DNA from: Burkholderia sp. Bp9143 | Lineage (GTDB): Bacteria; Pseudomonadota; Gammaproteobacteria; Burkholderiales; Burkholderiaceae | Assembly (NCBI RefSeq): GCF_003853645.1 | Contig: NZ_QTPO01000021.1 | Span: 61,369-125,368 of the forward strand | Direction: 5' to 3' | Length of the DNA: 64,000 nt | In this document: piece after piece, positions 19,435 through 28,868 of the stretch | Position numbering within the stretch: position 1 is the stretch's first letter | Layout of the letters: each line of letters starts with the position of its first letter | Notes under the pieces: model-generated | What the model was told of the DNA's origin: nothing | Seen by the model: only the letters and a program-made list of their open reading frames with translations | The model's database searches: none | Made by a program: the position numbers and the translations under genes

Positions 19435-20577
19435 ATGACGCTCGCCTCCACGCTCGACATCATCGCGGAGTTGAAAGCCGGCCGGATGGTGATCCTGGTC
19501 GACGAAGAAGACCGCGAAAACGAAGGCGACCTCGTGATCGCCGCCGAATTCGTCACGCCGGAAGCGATCAACTTCATGGCCAAGTACGGCCGCGGCCTGA
19601 TTTGTCTGACGTTGACGCAGGAACGCTGCAAGCAGTTGCACCTGCCGCTGATGACCTACCGCAACGGCACCCAGTACGGCACCGCGTTCACGGTCAGCAT
19701 CGAAGCGGCCGAAGGCGTGACGACCGGCATCTCGGCCGCCGACCGCGCGCACACGATCGCCACGGCGGTCGCGCACGACGTCCGCCCCGAGCACATCGTG
19801 CAGCCGGGCCACGTGTTCCCGATCATGGCGCAGCCGGGCGGCGTGCTCGTGCGCGCCGGCCACACCGAGGCCGGCTGCGACTTCACCGCGCTCGCCGGGC
19901 TCACGCCGGCCGCGGTGATCTGCGAGGTCATCAAGGACGACGGCACGATGGCGCGCCTGCCCGACCTGCTCGAGTTCGCGAAGGAACACGGCCTGAAGAT
20001 CGGCACGATCGCCGACCTCATCCAGTACCGCAGCCGCACCGAATCGATCATCGAGCGGATCGCCGAACGCACGATGCAGACCGCGCACGGCACGTTCCGC
20101 GCGGTGCTGTACCGCGACCAGCCGAGCGGCTCGCCGCATATCGCGCTGGTACGCGGCACGCCGTCGCCCGACGTTGATACGCCGGTGCGCGTGCACGAGC
20201 CGCTGTCGGTCCTCGACCTGCTCGAGACGAGCATCTCGACGCACTCGTGGACACTCGACGCGGCGATGCGCGACATCGCGGAACGCGACCTCGGCGTGAT
20301 CGTGCTGCTCAACTGCGGCGACACGAAGGAACACCTGATCGACGTCTTCAAGGCGTTCGACGAGGAAGAAAAGGCCGCTGCGCTGAAGCGCCGGCCGGTC
20401 GATTTCAAGACGTTCGGCATCGGCGCGCAGATCCTGCGCGATGTCGGCGTCGGCAAGATGCAGGTGCTGTCGAATCCGCGCAAGCTGGGCAGCATGTCCG
20501 GCTACGGCCTCGAAGTCACGGGCTTCATTCCGATGCCCGGCGGCGAAGCCAAGTCCTGCCCGGCGTCCAACGCGTAA
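19435..20577 (+). CDS. ribBA: 3,4-dihydroxy-2-butanone-4-phosphate synthase with degenerate GTP cyclohydrolase II domain (RibBX type)
   Basis: The protein has 380 residues. Residues 1-~200 form an intact DHBP synthase, with [27 protein letters not shown] and ICEV. The C-terminal ~170 resemble GTP cyclohydrolase II ([18 protein letters not shown]). However, the zinc motif GxxxxSxRCDCGxQL is replaced by [16 protein letters not shown] with no cysteines, and the catalytic RQEGRGIGL is absent. The second activity is therefore predicted lost, as in the RibBX proteins described in other proteobacteria, and a separate ribA must exist elsewhere. It heads ribBA-ribH-nusB. Confidence 0.93.
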   Translation: MTLASTLDIIAELKAGRMVILVDEEDRENEGDLVIAAEFVTPEAINFMAKYGRGLICLTLTQERCKQLHLPLMTYRNGTQYGTAFTVSIEAAEGVTTGISAADRAHTIATAVAHDVRPEHIVQPGHVFPIMAQPGGVLVRAGHTEAGCDFTALAGLTPAAVICEVIKDDGTMARLPDLLEFAKEHGLKIGTIADLIQYRSRTESIIERIAERTMQTAHGTFRAVLYRDQPSGSPHIALVRGTPSPDVDTPVRVHEPLSVLDLLETSISTHSWTLDAAMRDIAERDLGVIVLLNCGDTKEHLIDVFKAFDEEEKAAALKRRPVDFKTFGIGAQILRDVGVGKMQVLSNPRKLGSMSGYGLEVTGFIPMPGGEAKSCPASNA

Positions 20578-20630
20578 CCCGCCACGACGCTTTCGCCCTA
20601 TAACCGTTCATCCACACCACGGACCAGATC

Positions 20631-21149
20631 ATGGAAATCGGACAATACCAACCGAATCTCGAAGGCGACGGCCTGCGTATCGGCATCGTGCAATCCCGCT
20701 TCAACGAACCCGTCTGCAACGGCCTCGCCGATGCGTGCGTCGAAGAACTCGAGCGCCTCGGCGTCTCCGGTGAAGACGTGCTGCTCGTGTCGGTGCCCGG
20801 CGCGCTGGAAATCCCGCTCGCGCTGCAAAAGCTCGCGGAAAGCGGCCAGTTCGACGCACTGATCGCGCTCGGCGCGGTGATCCGCGGCGAGACGTACCAC
20901 TTCGAACTCGTGTCGAACGAAAGCGGCGCGGGCATCACCCGCATCGGCCTCGACTTCAACCTGCCGATCGCGAACGCGGTCCTGACGACCGAAAACGACG
21001 AGCAGGCCGTCGCGCGCATGACCGAAAAGGGTCGTGACGCCGCACGCGTCGCGGTCGAGATGGCCAACCTGACGATGGCACTCGACCAACTCGGCGACGA
21101 CGAAGACGAAGAAGAAGAGGACGAAGACGACGAAGAGGAGCGCGCATGA
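20631..21149 (+). CDS. ribH: 6,7-dimethyl-8-ribityllumazine synthase with acidic tail
   Basis: The enzyme condenses the ribBA product with the pyrimidine made by RibD to give lumazine, the substrate of RibE. The catalytic region [17 protein letters not shown] and the helix [14 protein letters not shown] are intact. The protein is 172 residues. The last ~20 are almost only Asp and Glu and lie beyond the usual family end; they are encoded by GAC/GAA repeats. Its stop codon overlaps the nusB start (ATGA). Confidence 0.95.
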   Translation: MEIGQYQPNLEGDGLRIGIVQSRFNEPVCNGLADACVEELERLGVSGEDVLLVSVPGALEIPLALQKLAESGQFDALIALGAVIRGETYHFELVSNESGAGITRIGLDFNLPIANAVLTTENDEQAVARMTEKGRDAARVAVEMANLTMALDQLGDDEDEEEEDEDDEEERA

Positions 21150-21583
21150 AGAAGAGCGCCCGCCGACAATCGCGCGAGCTGGCGACGCAGGGCCTGTATC
21201 AGTGGCTGCTGTCGAACGCGGCCTCCGGCGAGATCGACGCGCAACTGCGCGGCGCGCTCGGTTACGACAAGGCCGACAAGGAACTGCTCGACGCGATCCT
21301 GCACGGCGTGATTCGCGAGCATGCGACGCTCGTCGAAGCCCTCACGCCGTCGCTGGACCGTCCGGTCGACCAGCTGTCGCCGGTCGAACGCGCGGTGCTG
21401 CTGATCGCGACGTTCGAGCTCACGCATCATGTCGAAACGCCGTACCGCGTGATCATCAACGAAGCGGTCGAACTCGCGAAGACGTTCGGCGGCTCCGACG
21501 GCTACAAGTACGTCAACGGCGTGCTCGACAAGCTTGCCGCGAAGCTGCGCCCCGCTGAAACGCAGGCGCGCCGCAACGGCTGA
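21146..21583 (+). CDS. nusB: Transcription antitermination factor NusB
   Basis: This 145-residue all-helical RNA-binding protein joins NusE (S10) on boxA RNA to keep RNA polymerase elongating through rRNA operons. The arginine-rich N-terminus [19 protein letters not shown] and [19 protein letters not shown] are typical. The start overlaps the ribH stop. The ribH-nusB pairing is a widespread conserved arrangement. A terminator follows at 21596-21619. Confidence 0.95.
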   Translation: MKKSARRQSRELATQGLYQWLLSNAASGEIDAQLRGALGYDKADKELLDAILHGVIREHATLVEALTPSLDRPVDQLSPVERAVLLIATFELTHHVETPYRVIINEAVELAKTFGGSDGYKYVNGVLDKLAAKLRPAETQARRNG

Positions 21584-21595
21584 TTCCGCAGTTGG

Positions 21596-21619
21596 ACGGG
21601 CGCGCAAGCGCCCGTTTTT
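21596..21619 (+). terminator. Rho-independent terminator after nusB
   Basis: ACGGGCGC and GCGCCCGT form an 8-base stem closed by a GCAA tetraloop (21604-21607), followed by five T. It ends the ribBA-ribH-nusB unit. Confidence 0.9.
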
Positions 21620-21651
21620 CGTTCTCCTCCCCTTCCCGCCCCGCCCGACCG

Positions 21652-22848
21652 ATGAATACCACCGCCGATTCGCTCGTCACGCTCGCCGCACGCGTCGACG
21701 CGATCCAGCCCTTCTACGTGATGGAACTGATGAAGGAGGCACAGCGGCTCGAGTCCTCCGGGCGCGATGTTATCCACATGGGCATCGGCGAACCGGATTT
21801 CACCGCACCGGAGCCCGTCGTCGAGGCGGCCGCGGCGGCATTGCGCCGCGGCGTCACGCAGTACACGAGCGCGCTCGGCATCGCACCGCTGCGTGAAGCG
21901 ATCGCCGCGCACTACGCGCGCGCCTACGGCCTCACGATCAGCCCCGAGCGGATCGTCGTGACGGCCGGCGCGTCGGCCGCGCTGCTGCTCGCGTGCCTCG
22001 CGCTCGTCGGCCGCGACGACGAGGTGCTGATGCCCGACCCGTCGTATCCGTGCAACCGGCACTTCGTCGCGGCGGCCGAAGGCCGCCCCGTGCTCGTGCC
22101 GAGCGGCCCGGAAGCGCGCTTCCAGCTCACCGCGGACGACGTCCGCACGCGCTGGGGCAACCGCACGCGCGGCGTGCTGCTCGCGTCGCCGTCGAACCCG
22201 ACCGGCACGTCGCTCGAGCCGGACGAACTGAAGCGCATCGTCGAGGCCGTGCGCGCACGCGGCGGCTTCACGATTGTCGACGAGATCTACCAGGGGCTCA
22301 GCTACGACGCGGCGCCTGTGTCGGCGCTGTCTTACGGCGACGATGTCGTCACCGTCAACAGCTTCTCGAAGTACTTCAGCATGACCGGTTGGCGGCTCGG
22401 CTGGCTCGTCGTGCCGCCCGCGCTCGTGAGCACGTTCGAAAAGCTGTCGCAGAACCTGTTCATCTGCCCGTCCGCGCTCGCTCAGCACGCGGCGCTCGCG
22501 TGCTTCGAACCGGCGGCGCTCGACATCTACGAAGCGCGCCGCCTCGAATTCAAGCGTCGTCGCGACTTCATCGCGCCGGCGCTCGAACGGCTCGGCTTCA
22601 CGGTGCCCGTGATGCCGGACGGCGCGTTCTACGTGTATGCGCACTGCGGCGGCGTCGCCCATCCGGCGGCCGGCGACAGCGCCGCGCTCACGCAGGCGAT
22701 GCTGCACGACGCAGGCGTCGTGCTGGTGCCGGGCATGGATTTCGGCGTGCATGCGCCGCGCGACTATATCCGGCTGTCCTATGCGACCGCCTACTCGCGC
22801 CTCGAAGAGGCCGTCGAGCGGCTGGCGACGCTGTTCGGCCAGCACTGA
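21652..22848 (+). CDS. Class I PLP-dependent aminotransferase
   Basis: This 398-residue fold-type I aminotransferase has SPSNPTGTSL (substrate/PLP contacts), IVDEIYQGLSY and the PLP lysine in NSFSKYFSMTGWRLGW; the arginine in RLSYAT near the end binds the substrate carboxylate. It resembles the AlaA/aspartate-aminotransferase branch, so alanine or another neutral amino acid is a reasonable substrate, but the sequence does not settle it. The gene lies 68 bases after nusB, beyond a terminator, and ends at its own. Confidence 0.88.
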   Translation: MNTTADSLVTLAARVDAIQPFYVMELMKEAQRLESSGRDVIHMGIGEPDFTAPEPVVEAAAAALRRGVTQYTSALGIAPLREAIAAHYARAYGLTISPERIVVTAGASAALLLACLALVGRDDEVLMPDPSYPCNRHFVAAAEGRPVLVPSGPEARFQLTADDVRTRWGNRTRGVLLASPSNPTGTSLEPDELKRIVEAVRARGGFTIVDEIYQGLSYDAAPVSALSYGDDVVTVNSFSKYFSMTGWRLGWLVVPPALVSTFEKLSQNLFICPSALAQHAALACFEPAALDIYEARRLEFKRRRDFIAPALERLGFTVPVMPDGAFYVYAHCGGVAHPAAGDSAALTQAMLHDAGVVLVPGMDFGVHAPRDYIRLSYATAYSRLEEAVERLATLFGQH

Positions 22849-22904
22849 GACGACCGACCGGCCTTCCAGGCCGGCACGCCGGCCCCTTCCGCCGCACAAA
22901 AAAG

Positions 22905-22933
22905 AAAAGGCACCCGAATCGGGTGCCTTTTTG
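22905..22933. terminator. Bidirectional terminator
   Basis: AAAAGGCACCCG (22905-22916) and CGGGTGCCTTTT (22920-22931) form a 12-base stem with a 3-base loop, with A and T runs on the two sides. It ends the aminotransferase gene and the convergent transglycosylase gene. Confidence 0.9.
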
Positions 22934-22960
22934 CTGGAGCCTGGCCGGAACCGCGGGACG

Positions 22961-24088
22961 TTACGCGCCAAGTTCCGAGTGATCGCCGTGCGGCTGCTTC
23001 GCGGTGTCGACGCTCGCGTCGTCCTGCTGCGGCGCGCCCTTCGGCGTGGCGGCAGCCTTCGCGGTGATCGGCTGCGCGCCGTCGAGCGTCGCGTGCACGC
23101 GCTTCGCGCCGCCTGCCGTTGCCGTCACGGCCGCGGTGACGATCGGCTTCGAAGGCTGGGCCGGCGCCTGCGGCGCATTGGCCGGCACGTTGCGGCCATG
23201 CGCGACGTCGCGCAGGCGGCCGCGCTCGGCCATGACCTTCGAGCCGTAGACGGTGTCGTCCGGGTTCGTCGAGCCGTTGTACAGGCGCAGGCCGCTCGCG
23301 AGCGAGCCGCCGCGGGCGATGCAGTCCTTCAGCACGAGCGCGCCGACCTGCAGGTTCGCGAGCGGTTGCAGCGCGGTGTCGGTACCGCCGAAATATTCGA
23401 ACTTGTCGGAATGGACCTTCGACATGACCTGCATCAGGCCTTGCGCGCCGACGCCGCTTTCCGCGTACGGGTTGAAGCCCGATTCGATCGCCATCACGGA
23501 CAGCAGCAGCAGCGGATCGAGGCCGACGTCGTGGCCGGTCTGGAACGCGGCCTTGACGAGCTGGCCGAGCGGCTCCTGGGCGACCCGGTAACGGCGCGAC
23601 AGGTAGGTGGCGACGAGCGCCTGCTGGCGATTCGACGCGAGCGCACGATCGTCGCGCGCATCGGCCGGCACCCGCTGGGACGGGATCAGTTTCGCGAGCG
23701 CGACGGGCGACGGGCCGTTGCGGGCCTGATCGGACGCATCGTTCTGCGCGGCGGTTTCCGGTGCGACGTCGAGACCGACGGCGAGCGCATCCGTTTCAGG
23801 GGCGTCTTCCTGCTGCGGCTGCGCGCCGGCGGGCGCGAAGTTCGGCAGCGGATGACCGGTCAGCAGACGGGCCGGACCGGCCTGCACGGCCGCGGACACA
23901 ACCGGCATCAGCTTCGCGGCAAGGTTCCCGCGCACGGTCGGCAGCAGCCACAGGGCAAGTGCGATCGCGACAGCGAAACAGCCGACAACGCTGAATAAAT
24001 GGTGACTGACACGCGTCCCGCGACGCAGCATGTTGCGCACGATTTGTGCATGCTGCTGACTGGGACGCCACGATAACCAAGCGTTCAT
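22961..24088 (-). CDS. Membrane-anchored lytic transglycosylase (SLT domain)
   Basis: The protein has 375 residues. One hydrophobic segment (about residues 29-50, HHLFSVVGCFAVAIALALWL) anchors it to the inner membrane. An Ala/Pro/Gln-rich linker leads to a soluble SLT domain, with the catalytic glutamate in MAIESGFNPYAES and the motif GAQGLMQVM. It cleaves peptidoglycan glycan strands to leave 1,6-anhydro ends. The C-terminal ~80 residues are low-complexity. The ATG at 24088 follows a GGGAGA. A 5' leader of ~350 bases contains a probable small RNA. Confidence 0.88.
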   Translation of the reverse strand: MNAWLSWRPSQQHAQIVRNMLRRGTRVSHHLFSVVGCFAVAIALALWLLPTVRGNLAAKLMPVVSAAVQAGPARLLTGHPLPNFAPAGAQPQQEDAPETDALAVGLDVAPETAAQNDASDQARNGPSPVALAKLIPSQRVPADARDDRALASNRQQALVATYLSRRYRVAQEPLGQLVKAAFQTGHDVGLDPLLLLSVMAIESGFNPYAESGVGAQGLMQVMSKVHSDKFEYFGGTDTALQPLANLQVGALVLKDCIARGGSLASGLRLYNGSTNPDDTVYGSKVMAERGRLRDVAHGRNVPANAPQAPAQPSKPIVTAAVTATAGGAKRVHATLDGAQPITAKAAATPKGAPQQDDASVDTAKQPHGDHSELGA

Positions 24089-24296
24089 TCAGATCATCTC
24101 CCATGAACATGACTCGTGCGGCTCGCTCGGCTCGATGGCGAGACAGAAAACGCGCCGCGGAATCACGATGCCGCACGCCTTGGTTGGGACGCGCAAGCAT
24201 CGGGGAAACGGTATAAGTACCGTTCGAGGCCACGGTGTAAGAGGGCCGGCACCTTCGCACACTGGGCGAGGCGGGCATACGCGGTGGCACCCACGC

Positions 24297-24436
24297 AAAA
24301 AACCAGCGTCTGGTGGCGCTGGCTGGGACTACGACAAAGGCCGTCGAATACGCCGTGCAGGTTTCGGCGGACGGTGACGCGCTGCGTCAAAGATCGGTGA
24401 TTGGCGGCTCGAAGCCGTTTACCCTGCAGCCAATGT
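24297..24436 (-). ncRNA. Candidate small RNA between ubiD and the transglycosylase gene
   Basis: The minus strand has a strong promoter (24470-24443) and, about 140 bases downstream, a Rho-independent terminator. In the terminator, CCAGCG and CGCTGG (24322-24317 with 24308-24303) enclose an 8-base loop, followed by six T ending at 24297. Between them are two more hairpins, CGGCT-TCG-AGCCG and TGACGC-AGC-GCGTCA. No convincing reading frame is present. It could be an independent sRNA or an attenuator of the transglycosylase gene. I do not recognise it as a known RNA. The rest of the 596-base gap 24089-24684 shows nothing coding. Confidence 0.6.
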
Positions 24437-24442
24437 GAGCGG

Positions 24443-24470
24443 ATTCTAGCAGGGTTTTATAGATCGTCAA
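24443..24470 (-). promoter_or_regulatory. Sigma-70 promoter of the candidate small RNA
   Basis: TTGACG (24470-24465), a 16-base spacer and TAGAAT (24448-24443) on the minus strand form one of the best promoter matches in the window. The surrounding 24440-24510 stretch is AT-rich and may also hold a plus-strand promoter for ubiD (TATAAC at 24490-24495). Confidence 0.7.
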
Positions 24471-24684
24471 CACTATAAAACCGCCAAATTATAACAAAAA
24501 GTAATTTTGAATCGCCCTTCAGATCGCGAGCCCCCTGCCGTAGGGGCTCTGCGCGCGGTCGACTTTTTTCTCCGCCGGGCGTGCGTGCGGCGGCGCGGGT
24601 AAAATCGTCGGTCGATTCGGGGCCGCAGCCGGCCGCTGCGCCCGCCCATCGCTGCCCGACTTGCGGGCGGCCCGGACCTTCCTC

Positions 24685-26241
24685 ATGAAATACAAAGACT
24701 TACGCGATTTCATCCAGCGCCTCGAGGCGCTCGGCGAACTGCGGCGCGTCACGCAACCCGTGTCGCCCGTGCTCGAAATGACCGAGCTGTGCGACCGCGT
24801 GCTGCGCGCCGGCGGCCCGGCGCTGCTGTTCGCCGCGCCGCCCGGCAATGCGTTCCCGGTGCTCGGCAACCTGTTCGGCACGCCGCGCCGCGTCGCGCTC
24901 GGGATGGGTGTCGATGCGGGCGACGACGCCGCGCTCGGCTCGCTGCGCGACCTCGGGCGGCTGCTGTCCGCCCTGAAGGAGCCGGATCCGCCGAAGAGCC
25001 TGAAGGACGCCGGCAAGCTGCTGTCGCTCGCGAAGGCCGTGTGGGACATGGCGCCGAAATCGGTGTCGTCGCCGCCGTGCCAGGAGATCGTCTGGGAAGG
25101 CGCCGACGTCGACCTGAACAAGCTGCCGATCCAGACCTGCTGGCCCGGCGACGCGGGGCCGCTCGTCACGTGGGGCCTGACGGTCACGCGCGGGCCGAAC
25201 AAGCCGCGCCAGAACCTCGGCATCTACCGCCAGCAGCTGATCGGCCGCAACAAGCTGATCATGCGCTGGCTCGCGCATCGCGGCGGTGCACTGGACTTCC
25301 GCGAATTCGCGTTGAAGAACCCCGGCAAGCCGTATCCGGTCGCGGTCGTGCTCGGCGCGGATCCGGCCACGACGCTCGGCGCGGTGACACCCGTGCCCGA
25401 TTCGCTGTCCGAGTATCAGTTCGCCGGCCTGCTGCGGGGCAGCCGCACCGAGCTCGCGAAATGCCTGACGCCCGGCGTCGACACGCTGCAGGTTCCCGCC
25501 CGCGCGGAGATCGTGCTCGAAGGCTTCATCTATCCGCAGGAAGGCGCGCCCGCCCCTGCCCCGGCCGGCGCACCGCCACGGCCAGCCGGCAACGCGTCGG
25601 CGACGTACGAGCACGCGCTCGAAGGCCCGTATGGCGACCACACCGGCTACTACAACGAGCAGGAGTGGTTCCCGGTGTTCACCGTCGAGCGCATCACGAT
25701 GCGCCGCGACGCGATCTATCACTCGACCTACACGGGCAAGCCGCCCGACGAGCCGGCCGTGCTCGGCGTCGCGCTCAACGAGGTGTTCGTGCCGCTGCTG
25801 CAGAAGCAGTTCTCCGAGATCACCGACTTCTACCTGCCGCCGGAGGGCTGCAGCTACCGGATGGCCATCGTCCAGATGAAGAAGAGCTACGCCGGCCATG
25901 CGAAGCGCGTGATGTTCGGCGTGTGGAGCTTTCTGCGGCAGTTCATGTATACGAAGTTCATCGTGGTCGTCGACGAGGACGTGAACATCCGCGACTGGAA
26001 CGAGGTGATCTGGGCGATCACGACGCGCGTCGACCCCGTGCGCGACACCGTGATGGTCGACAGCACGCCGATCGACTATCTCGATTTCGCGTCGCCCGTC
26101 GCGGGCCTCGGCTCGAAGATGGGGCTCGACGCGACCAACAAGTGGCCCGGCGAGACGAACCGCGAATGGGGCCGCCCGATCGAGATGGACGCCGCCGTGA
26201 AGGCGCGCGTCGACCGCCTCTGGCAGGAGATCGGACTGTAA
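24685..26241 (+). CDS. ubiD: UbiD-family decarboxylase (3-octaprenyl-4-hydroxybenzoate)
   Basis: This 518-residue decarboxylase uses prenylated FMN supplied by a UbiX protein and acts in ubiquinone synthesis. It starts [22 protein letters not shown] at the ATG 24685, eight codons inside the longest frame. Conserved stretches are [40 protein letters not shown] and [19 protein letters not shown] with the acidic active-site residues. Length is slightly above E. coli UbiD (497). The next gene follows after 34 bases. Confidence 0.94.
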   Translation: MKYKDLRDFIQRLEALGELRRVTQPVSPVLEMTELCDRVLRAGGPALLFAAPPGNAFPVLGNLFGTPRRVALGMGVDAGDDAALGSLRDLGRLLSALKEPDPPKSLKDAGKLLSLAKAVWDMAPKSVSSPPCQEIVWEGADVDLNKLPIQTCWPGDAGPLVTWGLTVTRGPNKPRQNLGIYRQQLIGRNKLIMRWLAHRGGALDFREFALKNPGKPYPVAVVLGADPATTLGAVTPVPDSLSEYQFAGLLRGSRTELAKCLTPGVDTLQVPARAEIVLEGFIYPQEGAPAPAPAGAPPRPAGNASATYEHALEGPYGDHTGYYNEQEWFPVFTVERITMRRDAIYHSTYTGKPPDEPAVLGVALNEVFVPLLQKQFSEITDFYLPPEGCSYRMAIVQMKKSYAGHAKRVMFGVWSFLRQFMYTKFIVVVDEDVNIRDWNEVIWAITTRVDPVRDTVMVDSTPIDYLDFASPVAGLGSKMGLDATNKWPGETNREWGRPIEMDAAVKARVDRLWQEIGL

Positions 26242-26275
26242 GTCCGCGCGTTGAACGCCCCCGACAAGAACGACG

Positions 26276-26947
26276 ATGAGCTTTCCCCCCGCCTCGATGC
26301 TGTCCGACGGATTCTTCCTGTCGCTGTCGCTATGTCTCGACATCGGCCTCGTCAACGTCGCGATGCTGTCGCTGACGCTGTCGCACGGCTTCCGGCCGGG
26401 CTTCTGGCTCGGCGTCGGTTCGTGCGTCGGCGATCTCGTCTACGCGGCGCTCGCGCTCGCGGGGATGGCCGTGCTGCTGCAGTTCGAGGCCGTGCGCTGG
26501 ATCGTCTGGATCGGCGGCGGTGCGGTGCTGCTGTTCCTCACGTGGAAGATGGCACGTGAAGCGCTCGCGCCGGCCGGCGGCGCCGACGATGGCGATGCGG
26601 ACGACACGCCGCAGCCGCGGGCCAGCGCGCGGCGCAGCTTCATGCGCGGGATGCTGCTCGCGATGTCGTCGCCGAGCGCGATCCTGTGGTTCGCGGCGGT
26701 CGGCGGCGCGCTGATCGCGAAAGCCGGCGCGACCACACCGGCGACGGCGTCGGTGTTCTTGTCCGGCTTCTTCCTCGGCGGCCTCGCGTGGACGCTCTTC
26801 ATGTGCACGCTCGCGAGCCAGGGCCGCAAGCGCGCGGGCGCGGGGCTGATGCGCGCGTGCCATGTCGCGTCGGCGCTGCTGTTCGCGTATTTCTCGTACA
26901 GCGTGATCGTCGGCGGCTATCGCGACCTGATCGTCCACGCGGTGTGA
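26276..26947 (+). CDS. LysE-family amino acid exporter
   Basis: This 223-residue membrane protein has six hydrophobic segments and the RhtB/LysE pattern, with LSHGFRPGFWLGVGSCVGDLVYAAL replacing the usual GPN start region and SPSAILWF in the middle. Relatives export amino acids such as lysine, threonine or homoserine; the substrate is unknown. An acidic loop (about residues 100-115) sits between segments 3 and 4. It may be cotranscribed with ubiD and ends at a strong terminator. Confidence 0.85.
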   Translation: MSFPPASMLSDGFFLSLSLCLDIGLVNVAMLSLTLSHGFRPGFWLGVGSCVGDLVYAALALAGMAVLLQFEAVRWIVWIGGGAVLLFLTWKMAREALAPAGGADDGDADDTPQPRASARRSFMRGMLLAMSSPSAILWFAAVGGALIAKAGATTPATASVFLSGFFLGGLAWTLFMCTLASQGRKRAGAGLMRACHVASALLFAYFSYSVIVGGYRDLIVHAV

Positions 26948-26989
26948 CCGCCCAACGCCGGCCACACGCCGAGCCGCGCCCCAAAATGA

Positions 26990-27029
26990 AAAACGGCGCA
27001 ACGCCCCGCAAGGGACGTTGCGCCGTTTT
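26990..27029. terminator. Bidirectional terminator
   Basis: AAAACGGCGCAACG (26990-27003) and CGTTGCGCCGTTTT (27016-27029) form a 14-base stem. It serves the LysE-type gene on the plus strand and the small secreted-protein gene on the minus strand. Confidence 0.9.
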
Positions 27030-27062
27030 GCCGCGCGCGGTCAGGCCGCCGCGCGGAATGCG

Positions 27063-27350
27063 TCAACGACGCCAGCCGTGGTGACCCCAGCCACCATAAC
27101 CGTGACGCCAGTACGGACGACCGTAGTAGCCGCCGACGACCACGGGGGGCGGTGCATAGTACGCCGGCGCCGGCGCGTAATACACCGGCGGGGGCGGCGC
27201 GTAATACACGGGCGGCGGCGCTGCATATACGGGATACGCAGGTGCGATCGGGACCCCGATGCCGACCCCGATCGACACGTGAGCCTGCGCGGCGCTCGCG
27301 GCACCCAGGCCCAGCGCGGCGGCGGCGATGAACGGAATGAGCTTTTTCAC
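27063..27350 (-). CDS. Small secreted Pro/Tyr-rich protein
   Basis: This 95-residue protein has a Sec signal peptide (KKLIPFIAAAALGLGAASAAQA). The mature part is made of VYYAPPP-like repeats and ends in a Gly/His/Trp/Arg-rich tail (YGGWGHHGWRR). The start is a GTG at 27350 with AGGAG seven bases upstream. The repeats suggest an extended envelope or outer-membrane-associated protein; function is unknown. Similar PXPV-type small proteins are frequent in Burkholderia, as far as I know. It is transcribed alone. Confidence 0.8.
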   Translation of the reverse strand: MKKLIPFIAAAALGLGAASAAQAHVSIGVGIGVPIAPAYPVYAAPPPVYYAPPPPVYYAPAPAYYAPPPVVVGGYYGRPYWRHGYGGWGHHGWRR

Positions 27351-27862
27351 TTCGATTCTCCTGCTGGAGCGGTAATTTATGCGCTCCTGTCGGCAACGGC
27401 GGGCATGCACGTCGCATGGAAGCAATGTAGCGAAAACCCGCCCCGCGCGTATCGCGCATTTGTTGCAAATTGCAATTCCACGCGGCTGCAGACACCGTGC
27501 GGCGTGGCTTTGCGGATCCTCGACATCCCTTGCCAGTCGCGTGATTCCGTCCGACCAGTAAAATCGCGACATATTGCCCGGTCAGTCTTACCGGATCCGG
27601 TGAGCGCGGCAGGCACGCCTCCGTAATGAACGATTACAAATTTGAGACAAGACGCCGACAATTCAAGCGAGACGCGACCCCCGCATGATTCGGGGCCGGA
27701 TTCGGCGATCGTCATCGGACGGCGAGACTGCTCCGCGAATTGACCGGGTCCCCGCGTCGAATGCCGGCGCCCACGGCGTCCCTGCCCGGCACCGCCCATC
27801 CGCGACCGCCCCGTCATTCCTGCGATACTGGCGGCTGCTCCGTTTTCGCTTCGTGACTCGCC
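27351..27862. other. 512-base non-coding gap
   Basis: This gap separates two divergent genes. It contains the AT-rich repeat TTGCAA-A-TTGCAA (around 27464) and a spaced inverted repeat GTAAT-GAACG-ATTAC (27623-27637), the shape of a response-regulator site. No RNA gene or convincing small reading frame was found. Confidence 0.5.
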
Positions 27863-28792
27863 ATGTCCCTCCCCGACATTCCCCGCCTCGGCTTCATCGG
27901 CGCCGGCCGCCTGGCGCGCTGCCTCGCCCGGCGTTTCGCGGCAGCCGGCTTTCCGGTCGTCGCGATCGCGAGCCGCACGGCGGAATCGGCCACGGCACTT
28001 GCCGCGCGCATCGACGGCTGCCGGGCGGTCGACACGCCGCAGCAGGTCGTCGACGCGGCCGACCTGATCTTCCTGACCGTACCCGACGACCATCTCGCGT
28101 CGACCGCCGCGGCGCTGCGGTTCGATCCATTGCGCGCGGCGGGCCAGGCGCTCGTCCACTGCAGCGGCGCATCGGCGGTCGATTTGCTCGACCCCGCAAA
28201 GCGGCAAGGCGCGGCCACCGGTGGCTTCCATCCGCTCTACCTGTTCGGCGGCACGGACGCCGATCTCGCCCGCATCGACGGCTGCTCGGTCACGCTCGAA
28301 GCGGACGGCGCGCTGCACGCGACGCTGTTGCGACTTGCTGCCGCACTCGGCTGCCATCCGCTGTCGATTCCGGCCGGCGGCCGAATGCTGTATCACGCGG
28401 CCGCGCATTACGCGGCGAGCTTCGCGCTGTGCGGGCTGTCGGAAGCGGTCGAGCTGTGGCGCGGCCTCGGCTTCGACGAGGAAGCCGCGCTGCGCGCGCT
28501 GCTGCCGATGCTCGCCGGCACGATCGAGACCGCGCGCGACAAGGGCCTCGCGAACGCGCTCGCGGGCCCCGTATCGCGCGGCGACACCGGCATCGTCGAG
28601 CGTCAGCTCGCGCTGCTCGAGGCACGCGGCGGCGACCACGCGACGCTGTATGCGCTGATGACCCGCCGCGCGGTCGCGCTCGCGGCGAAGCGCGCCGCGC
28701 CGCCCGCCGCCCTGCCGGCGCTCGCGCAGGCCGTCGAAACGTCGCTCGCGCGCACGACCGGGCACCCCTCCCCGTCGCGGGACGAGGCGTGA
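27863..28792 (+). CDS. Rossmann-fold protein with DUF2520 domain
   Basis: The protein has 309 residues. The N-terminal ~150 form an NAD(P)-binding Rossmann fold (RLGFIGAGRLARCLARRF and LTVPDDHLA), related to ketopantoate/F420-NADP reductases. The C-terminal ~130 are helical DUF2520, including YHAAAHYAASFALCGLSEA. It is probably an NAD(P)-dependent dehydrogenase of unknown substrate. Its relative position before a YggT gene is the only context clue. Codon use is normal. Confidence 0.82.
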   Translation: MSLPDIPRLGFIGAGRLARCLARRFAAAGFPVVAIASRTAESATALAARIDGCRAVDTPQQVVDAADLIFLTVPDDHLASTAAALRFDPLRAAGQALVHCSGASAVDLLDPAKRQGAATGGFHPLYLFGGTDADLARIDGCSVTLEADGALHATLLRLAAALGCHPLSIPAGGRMLYHAAAHYAASFALCGLSEAVELWRGLGFDEEAALRALLPMLAGTIETARDKGLANALAGPVSRGDTGIVERQLALLEARGGDHATLYALMTRRAVALAAKRAAPPAALPALAQAVETSLARTTGHPSPSRDEA

Positions 28793-28868
28793 TAAGGTGT
28801 CGGCCGATGCGCCGCCATCCGGCGTTGGCGGCCGCACGCTACTCGACTGTATAAAAAGGATGCCAACG

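Noticed and set aside
24163..24390. A 75-codon minus-strand frame inside the candidate small RNA and its downstream leader
   Set aside because: It starts within a hairpin, has no ribosome binding site and crosses the terminator; composition is not protein-like.
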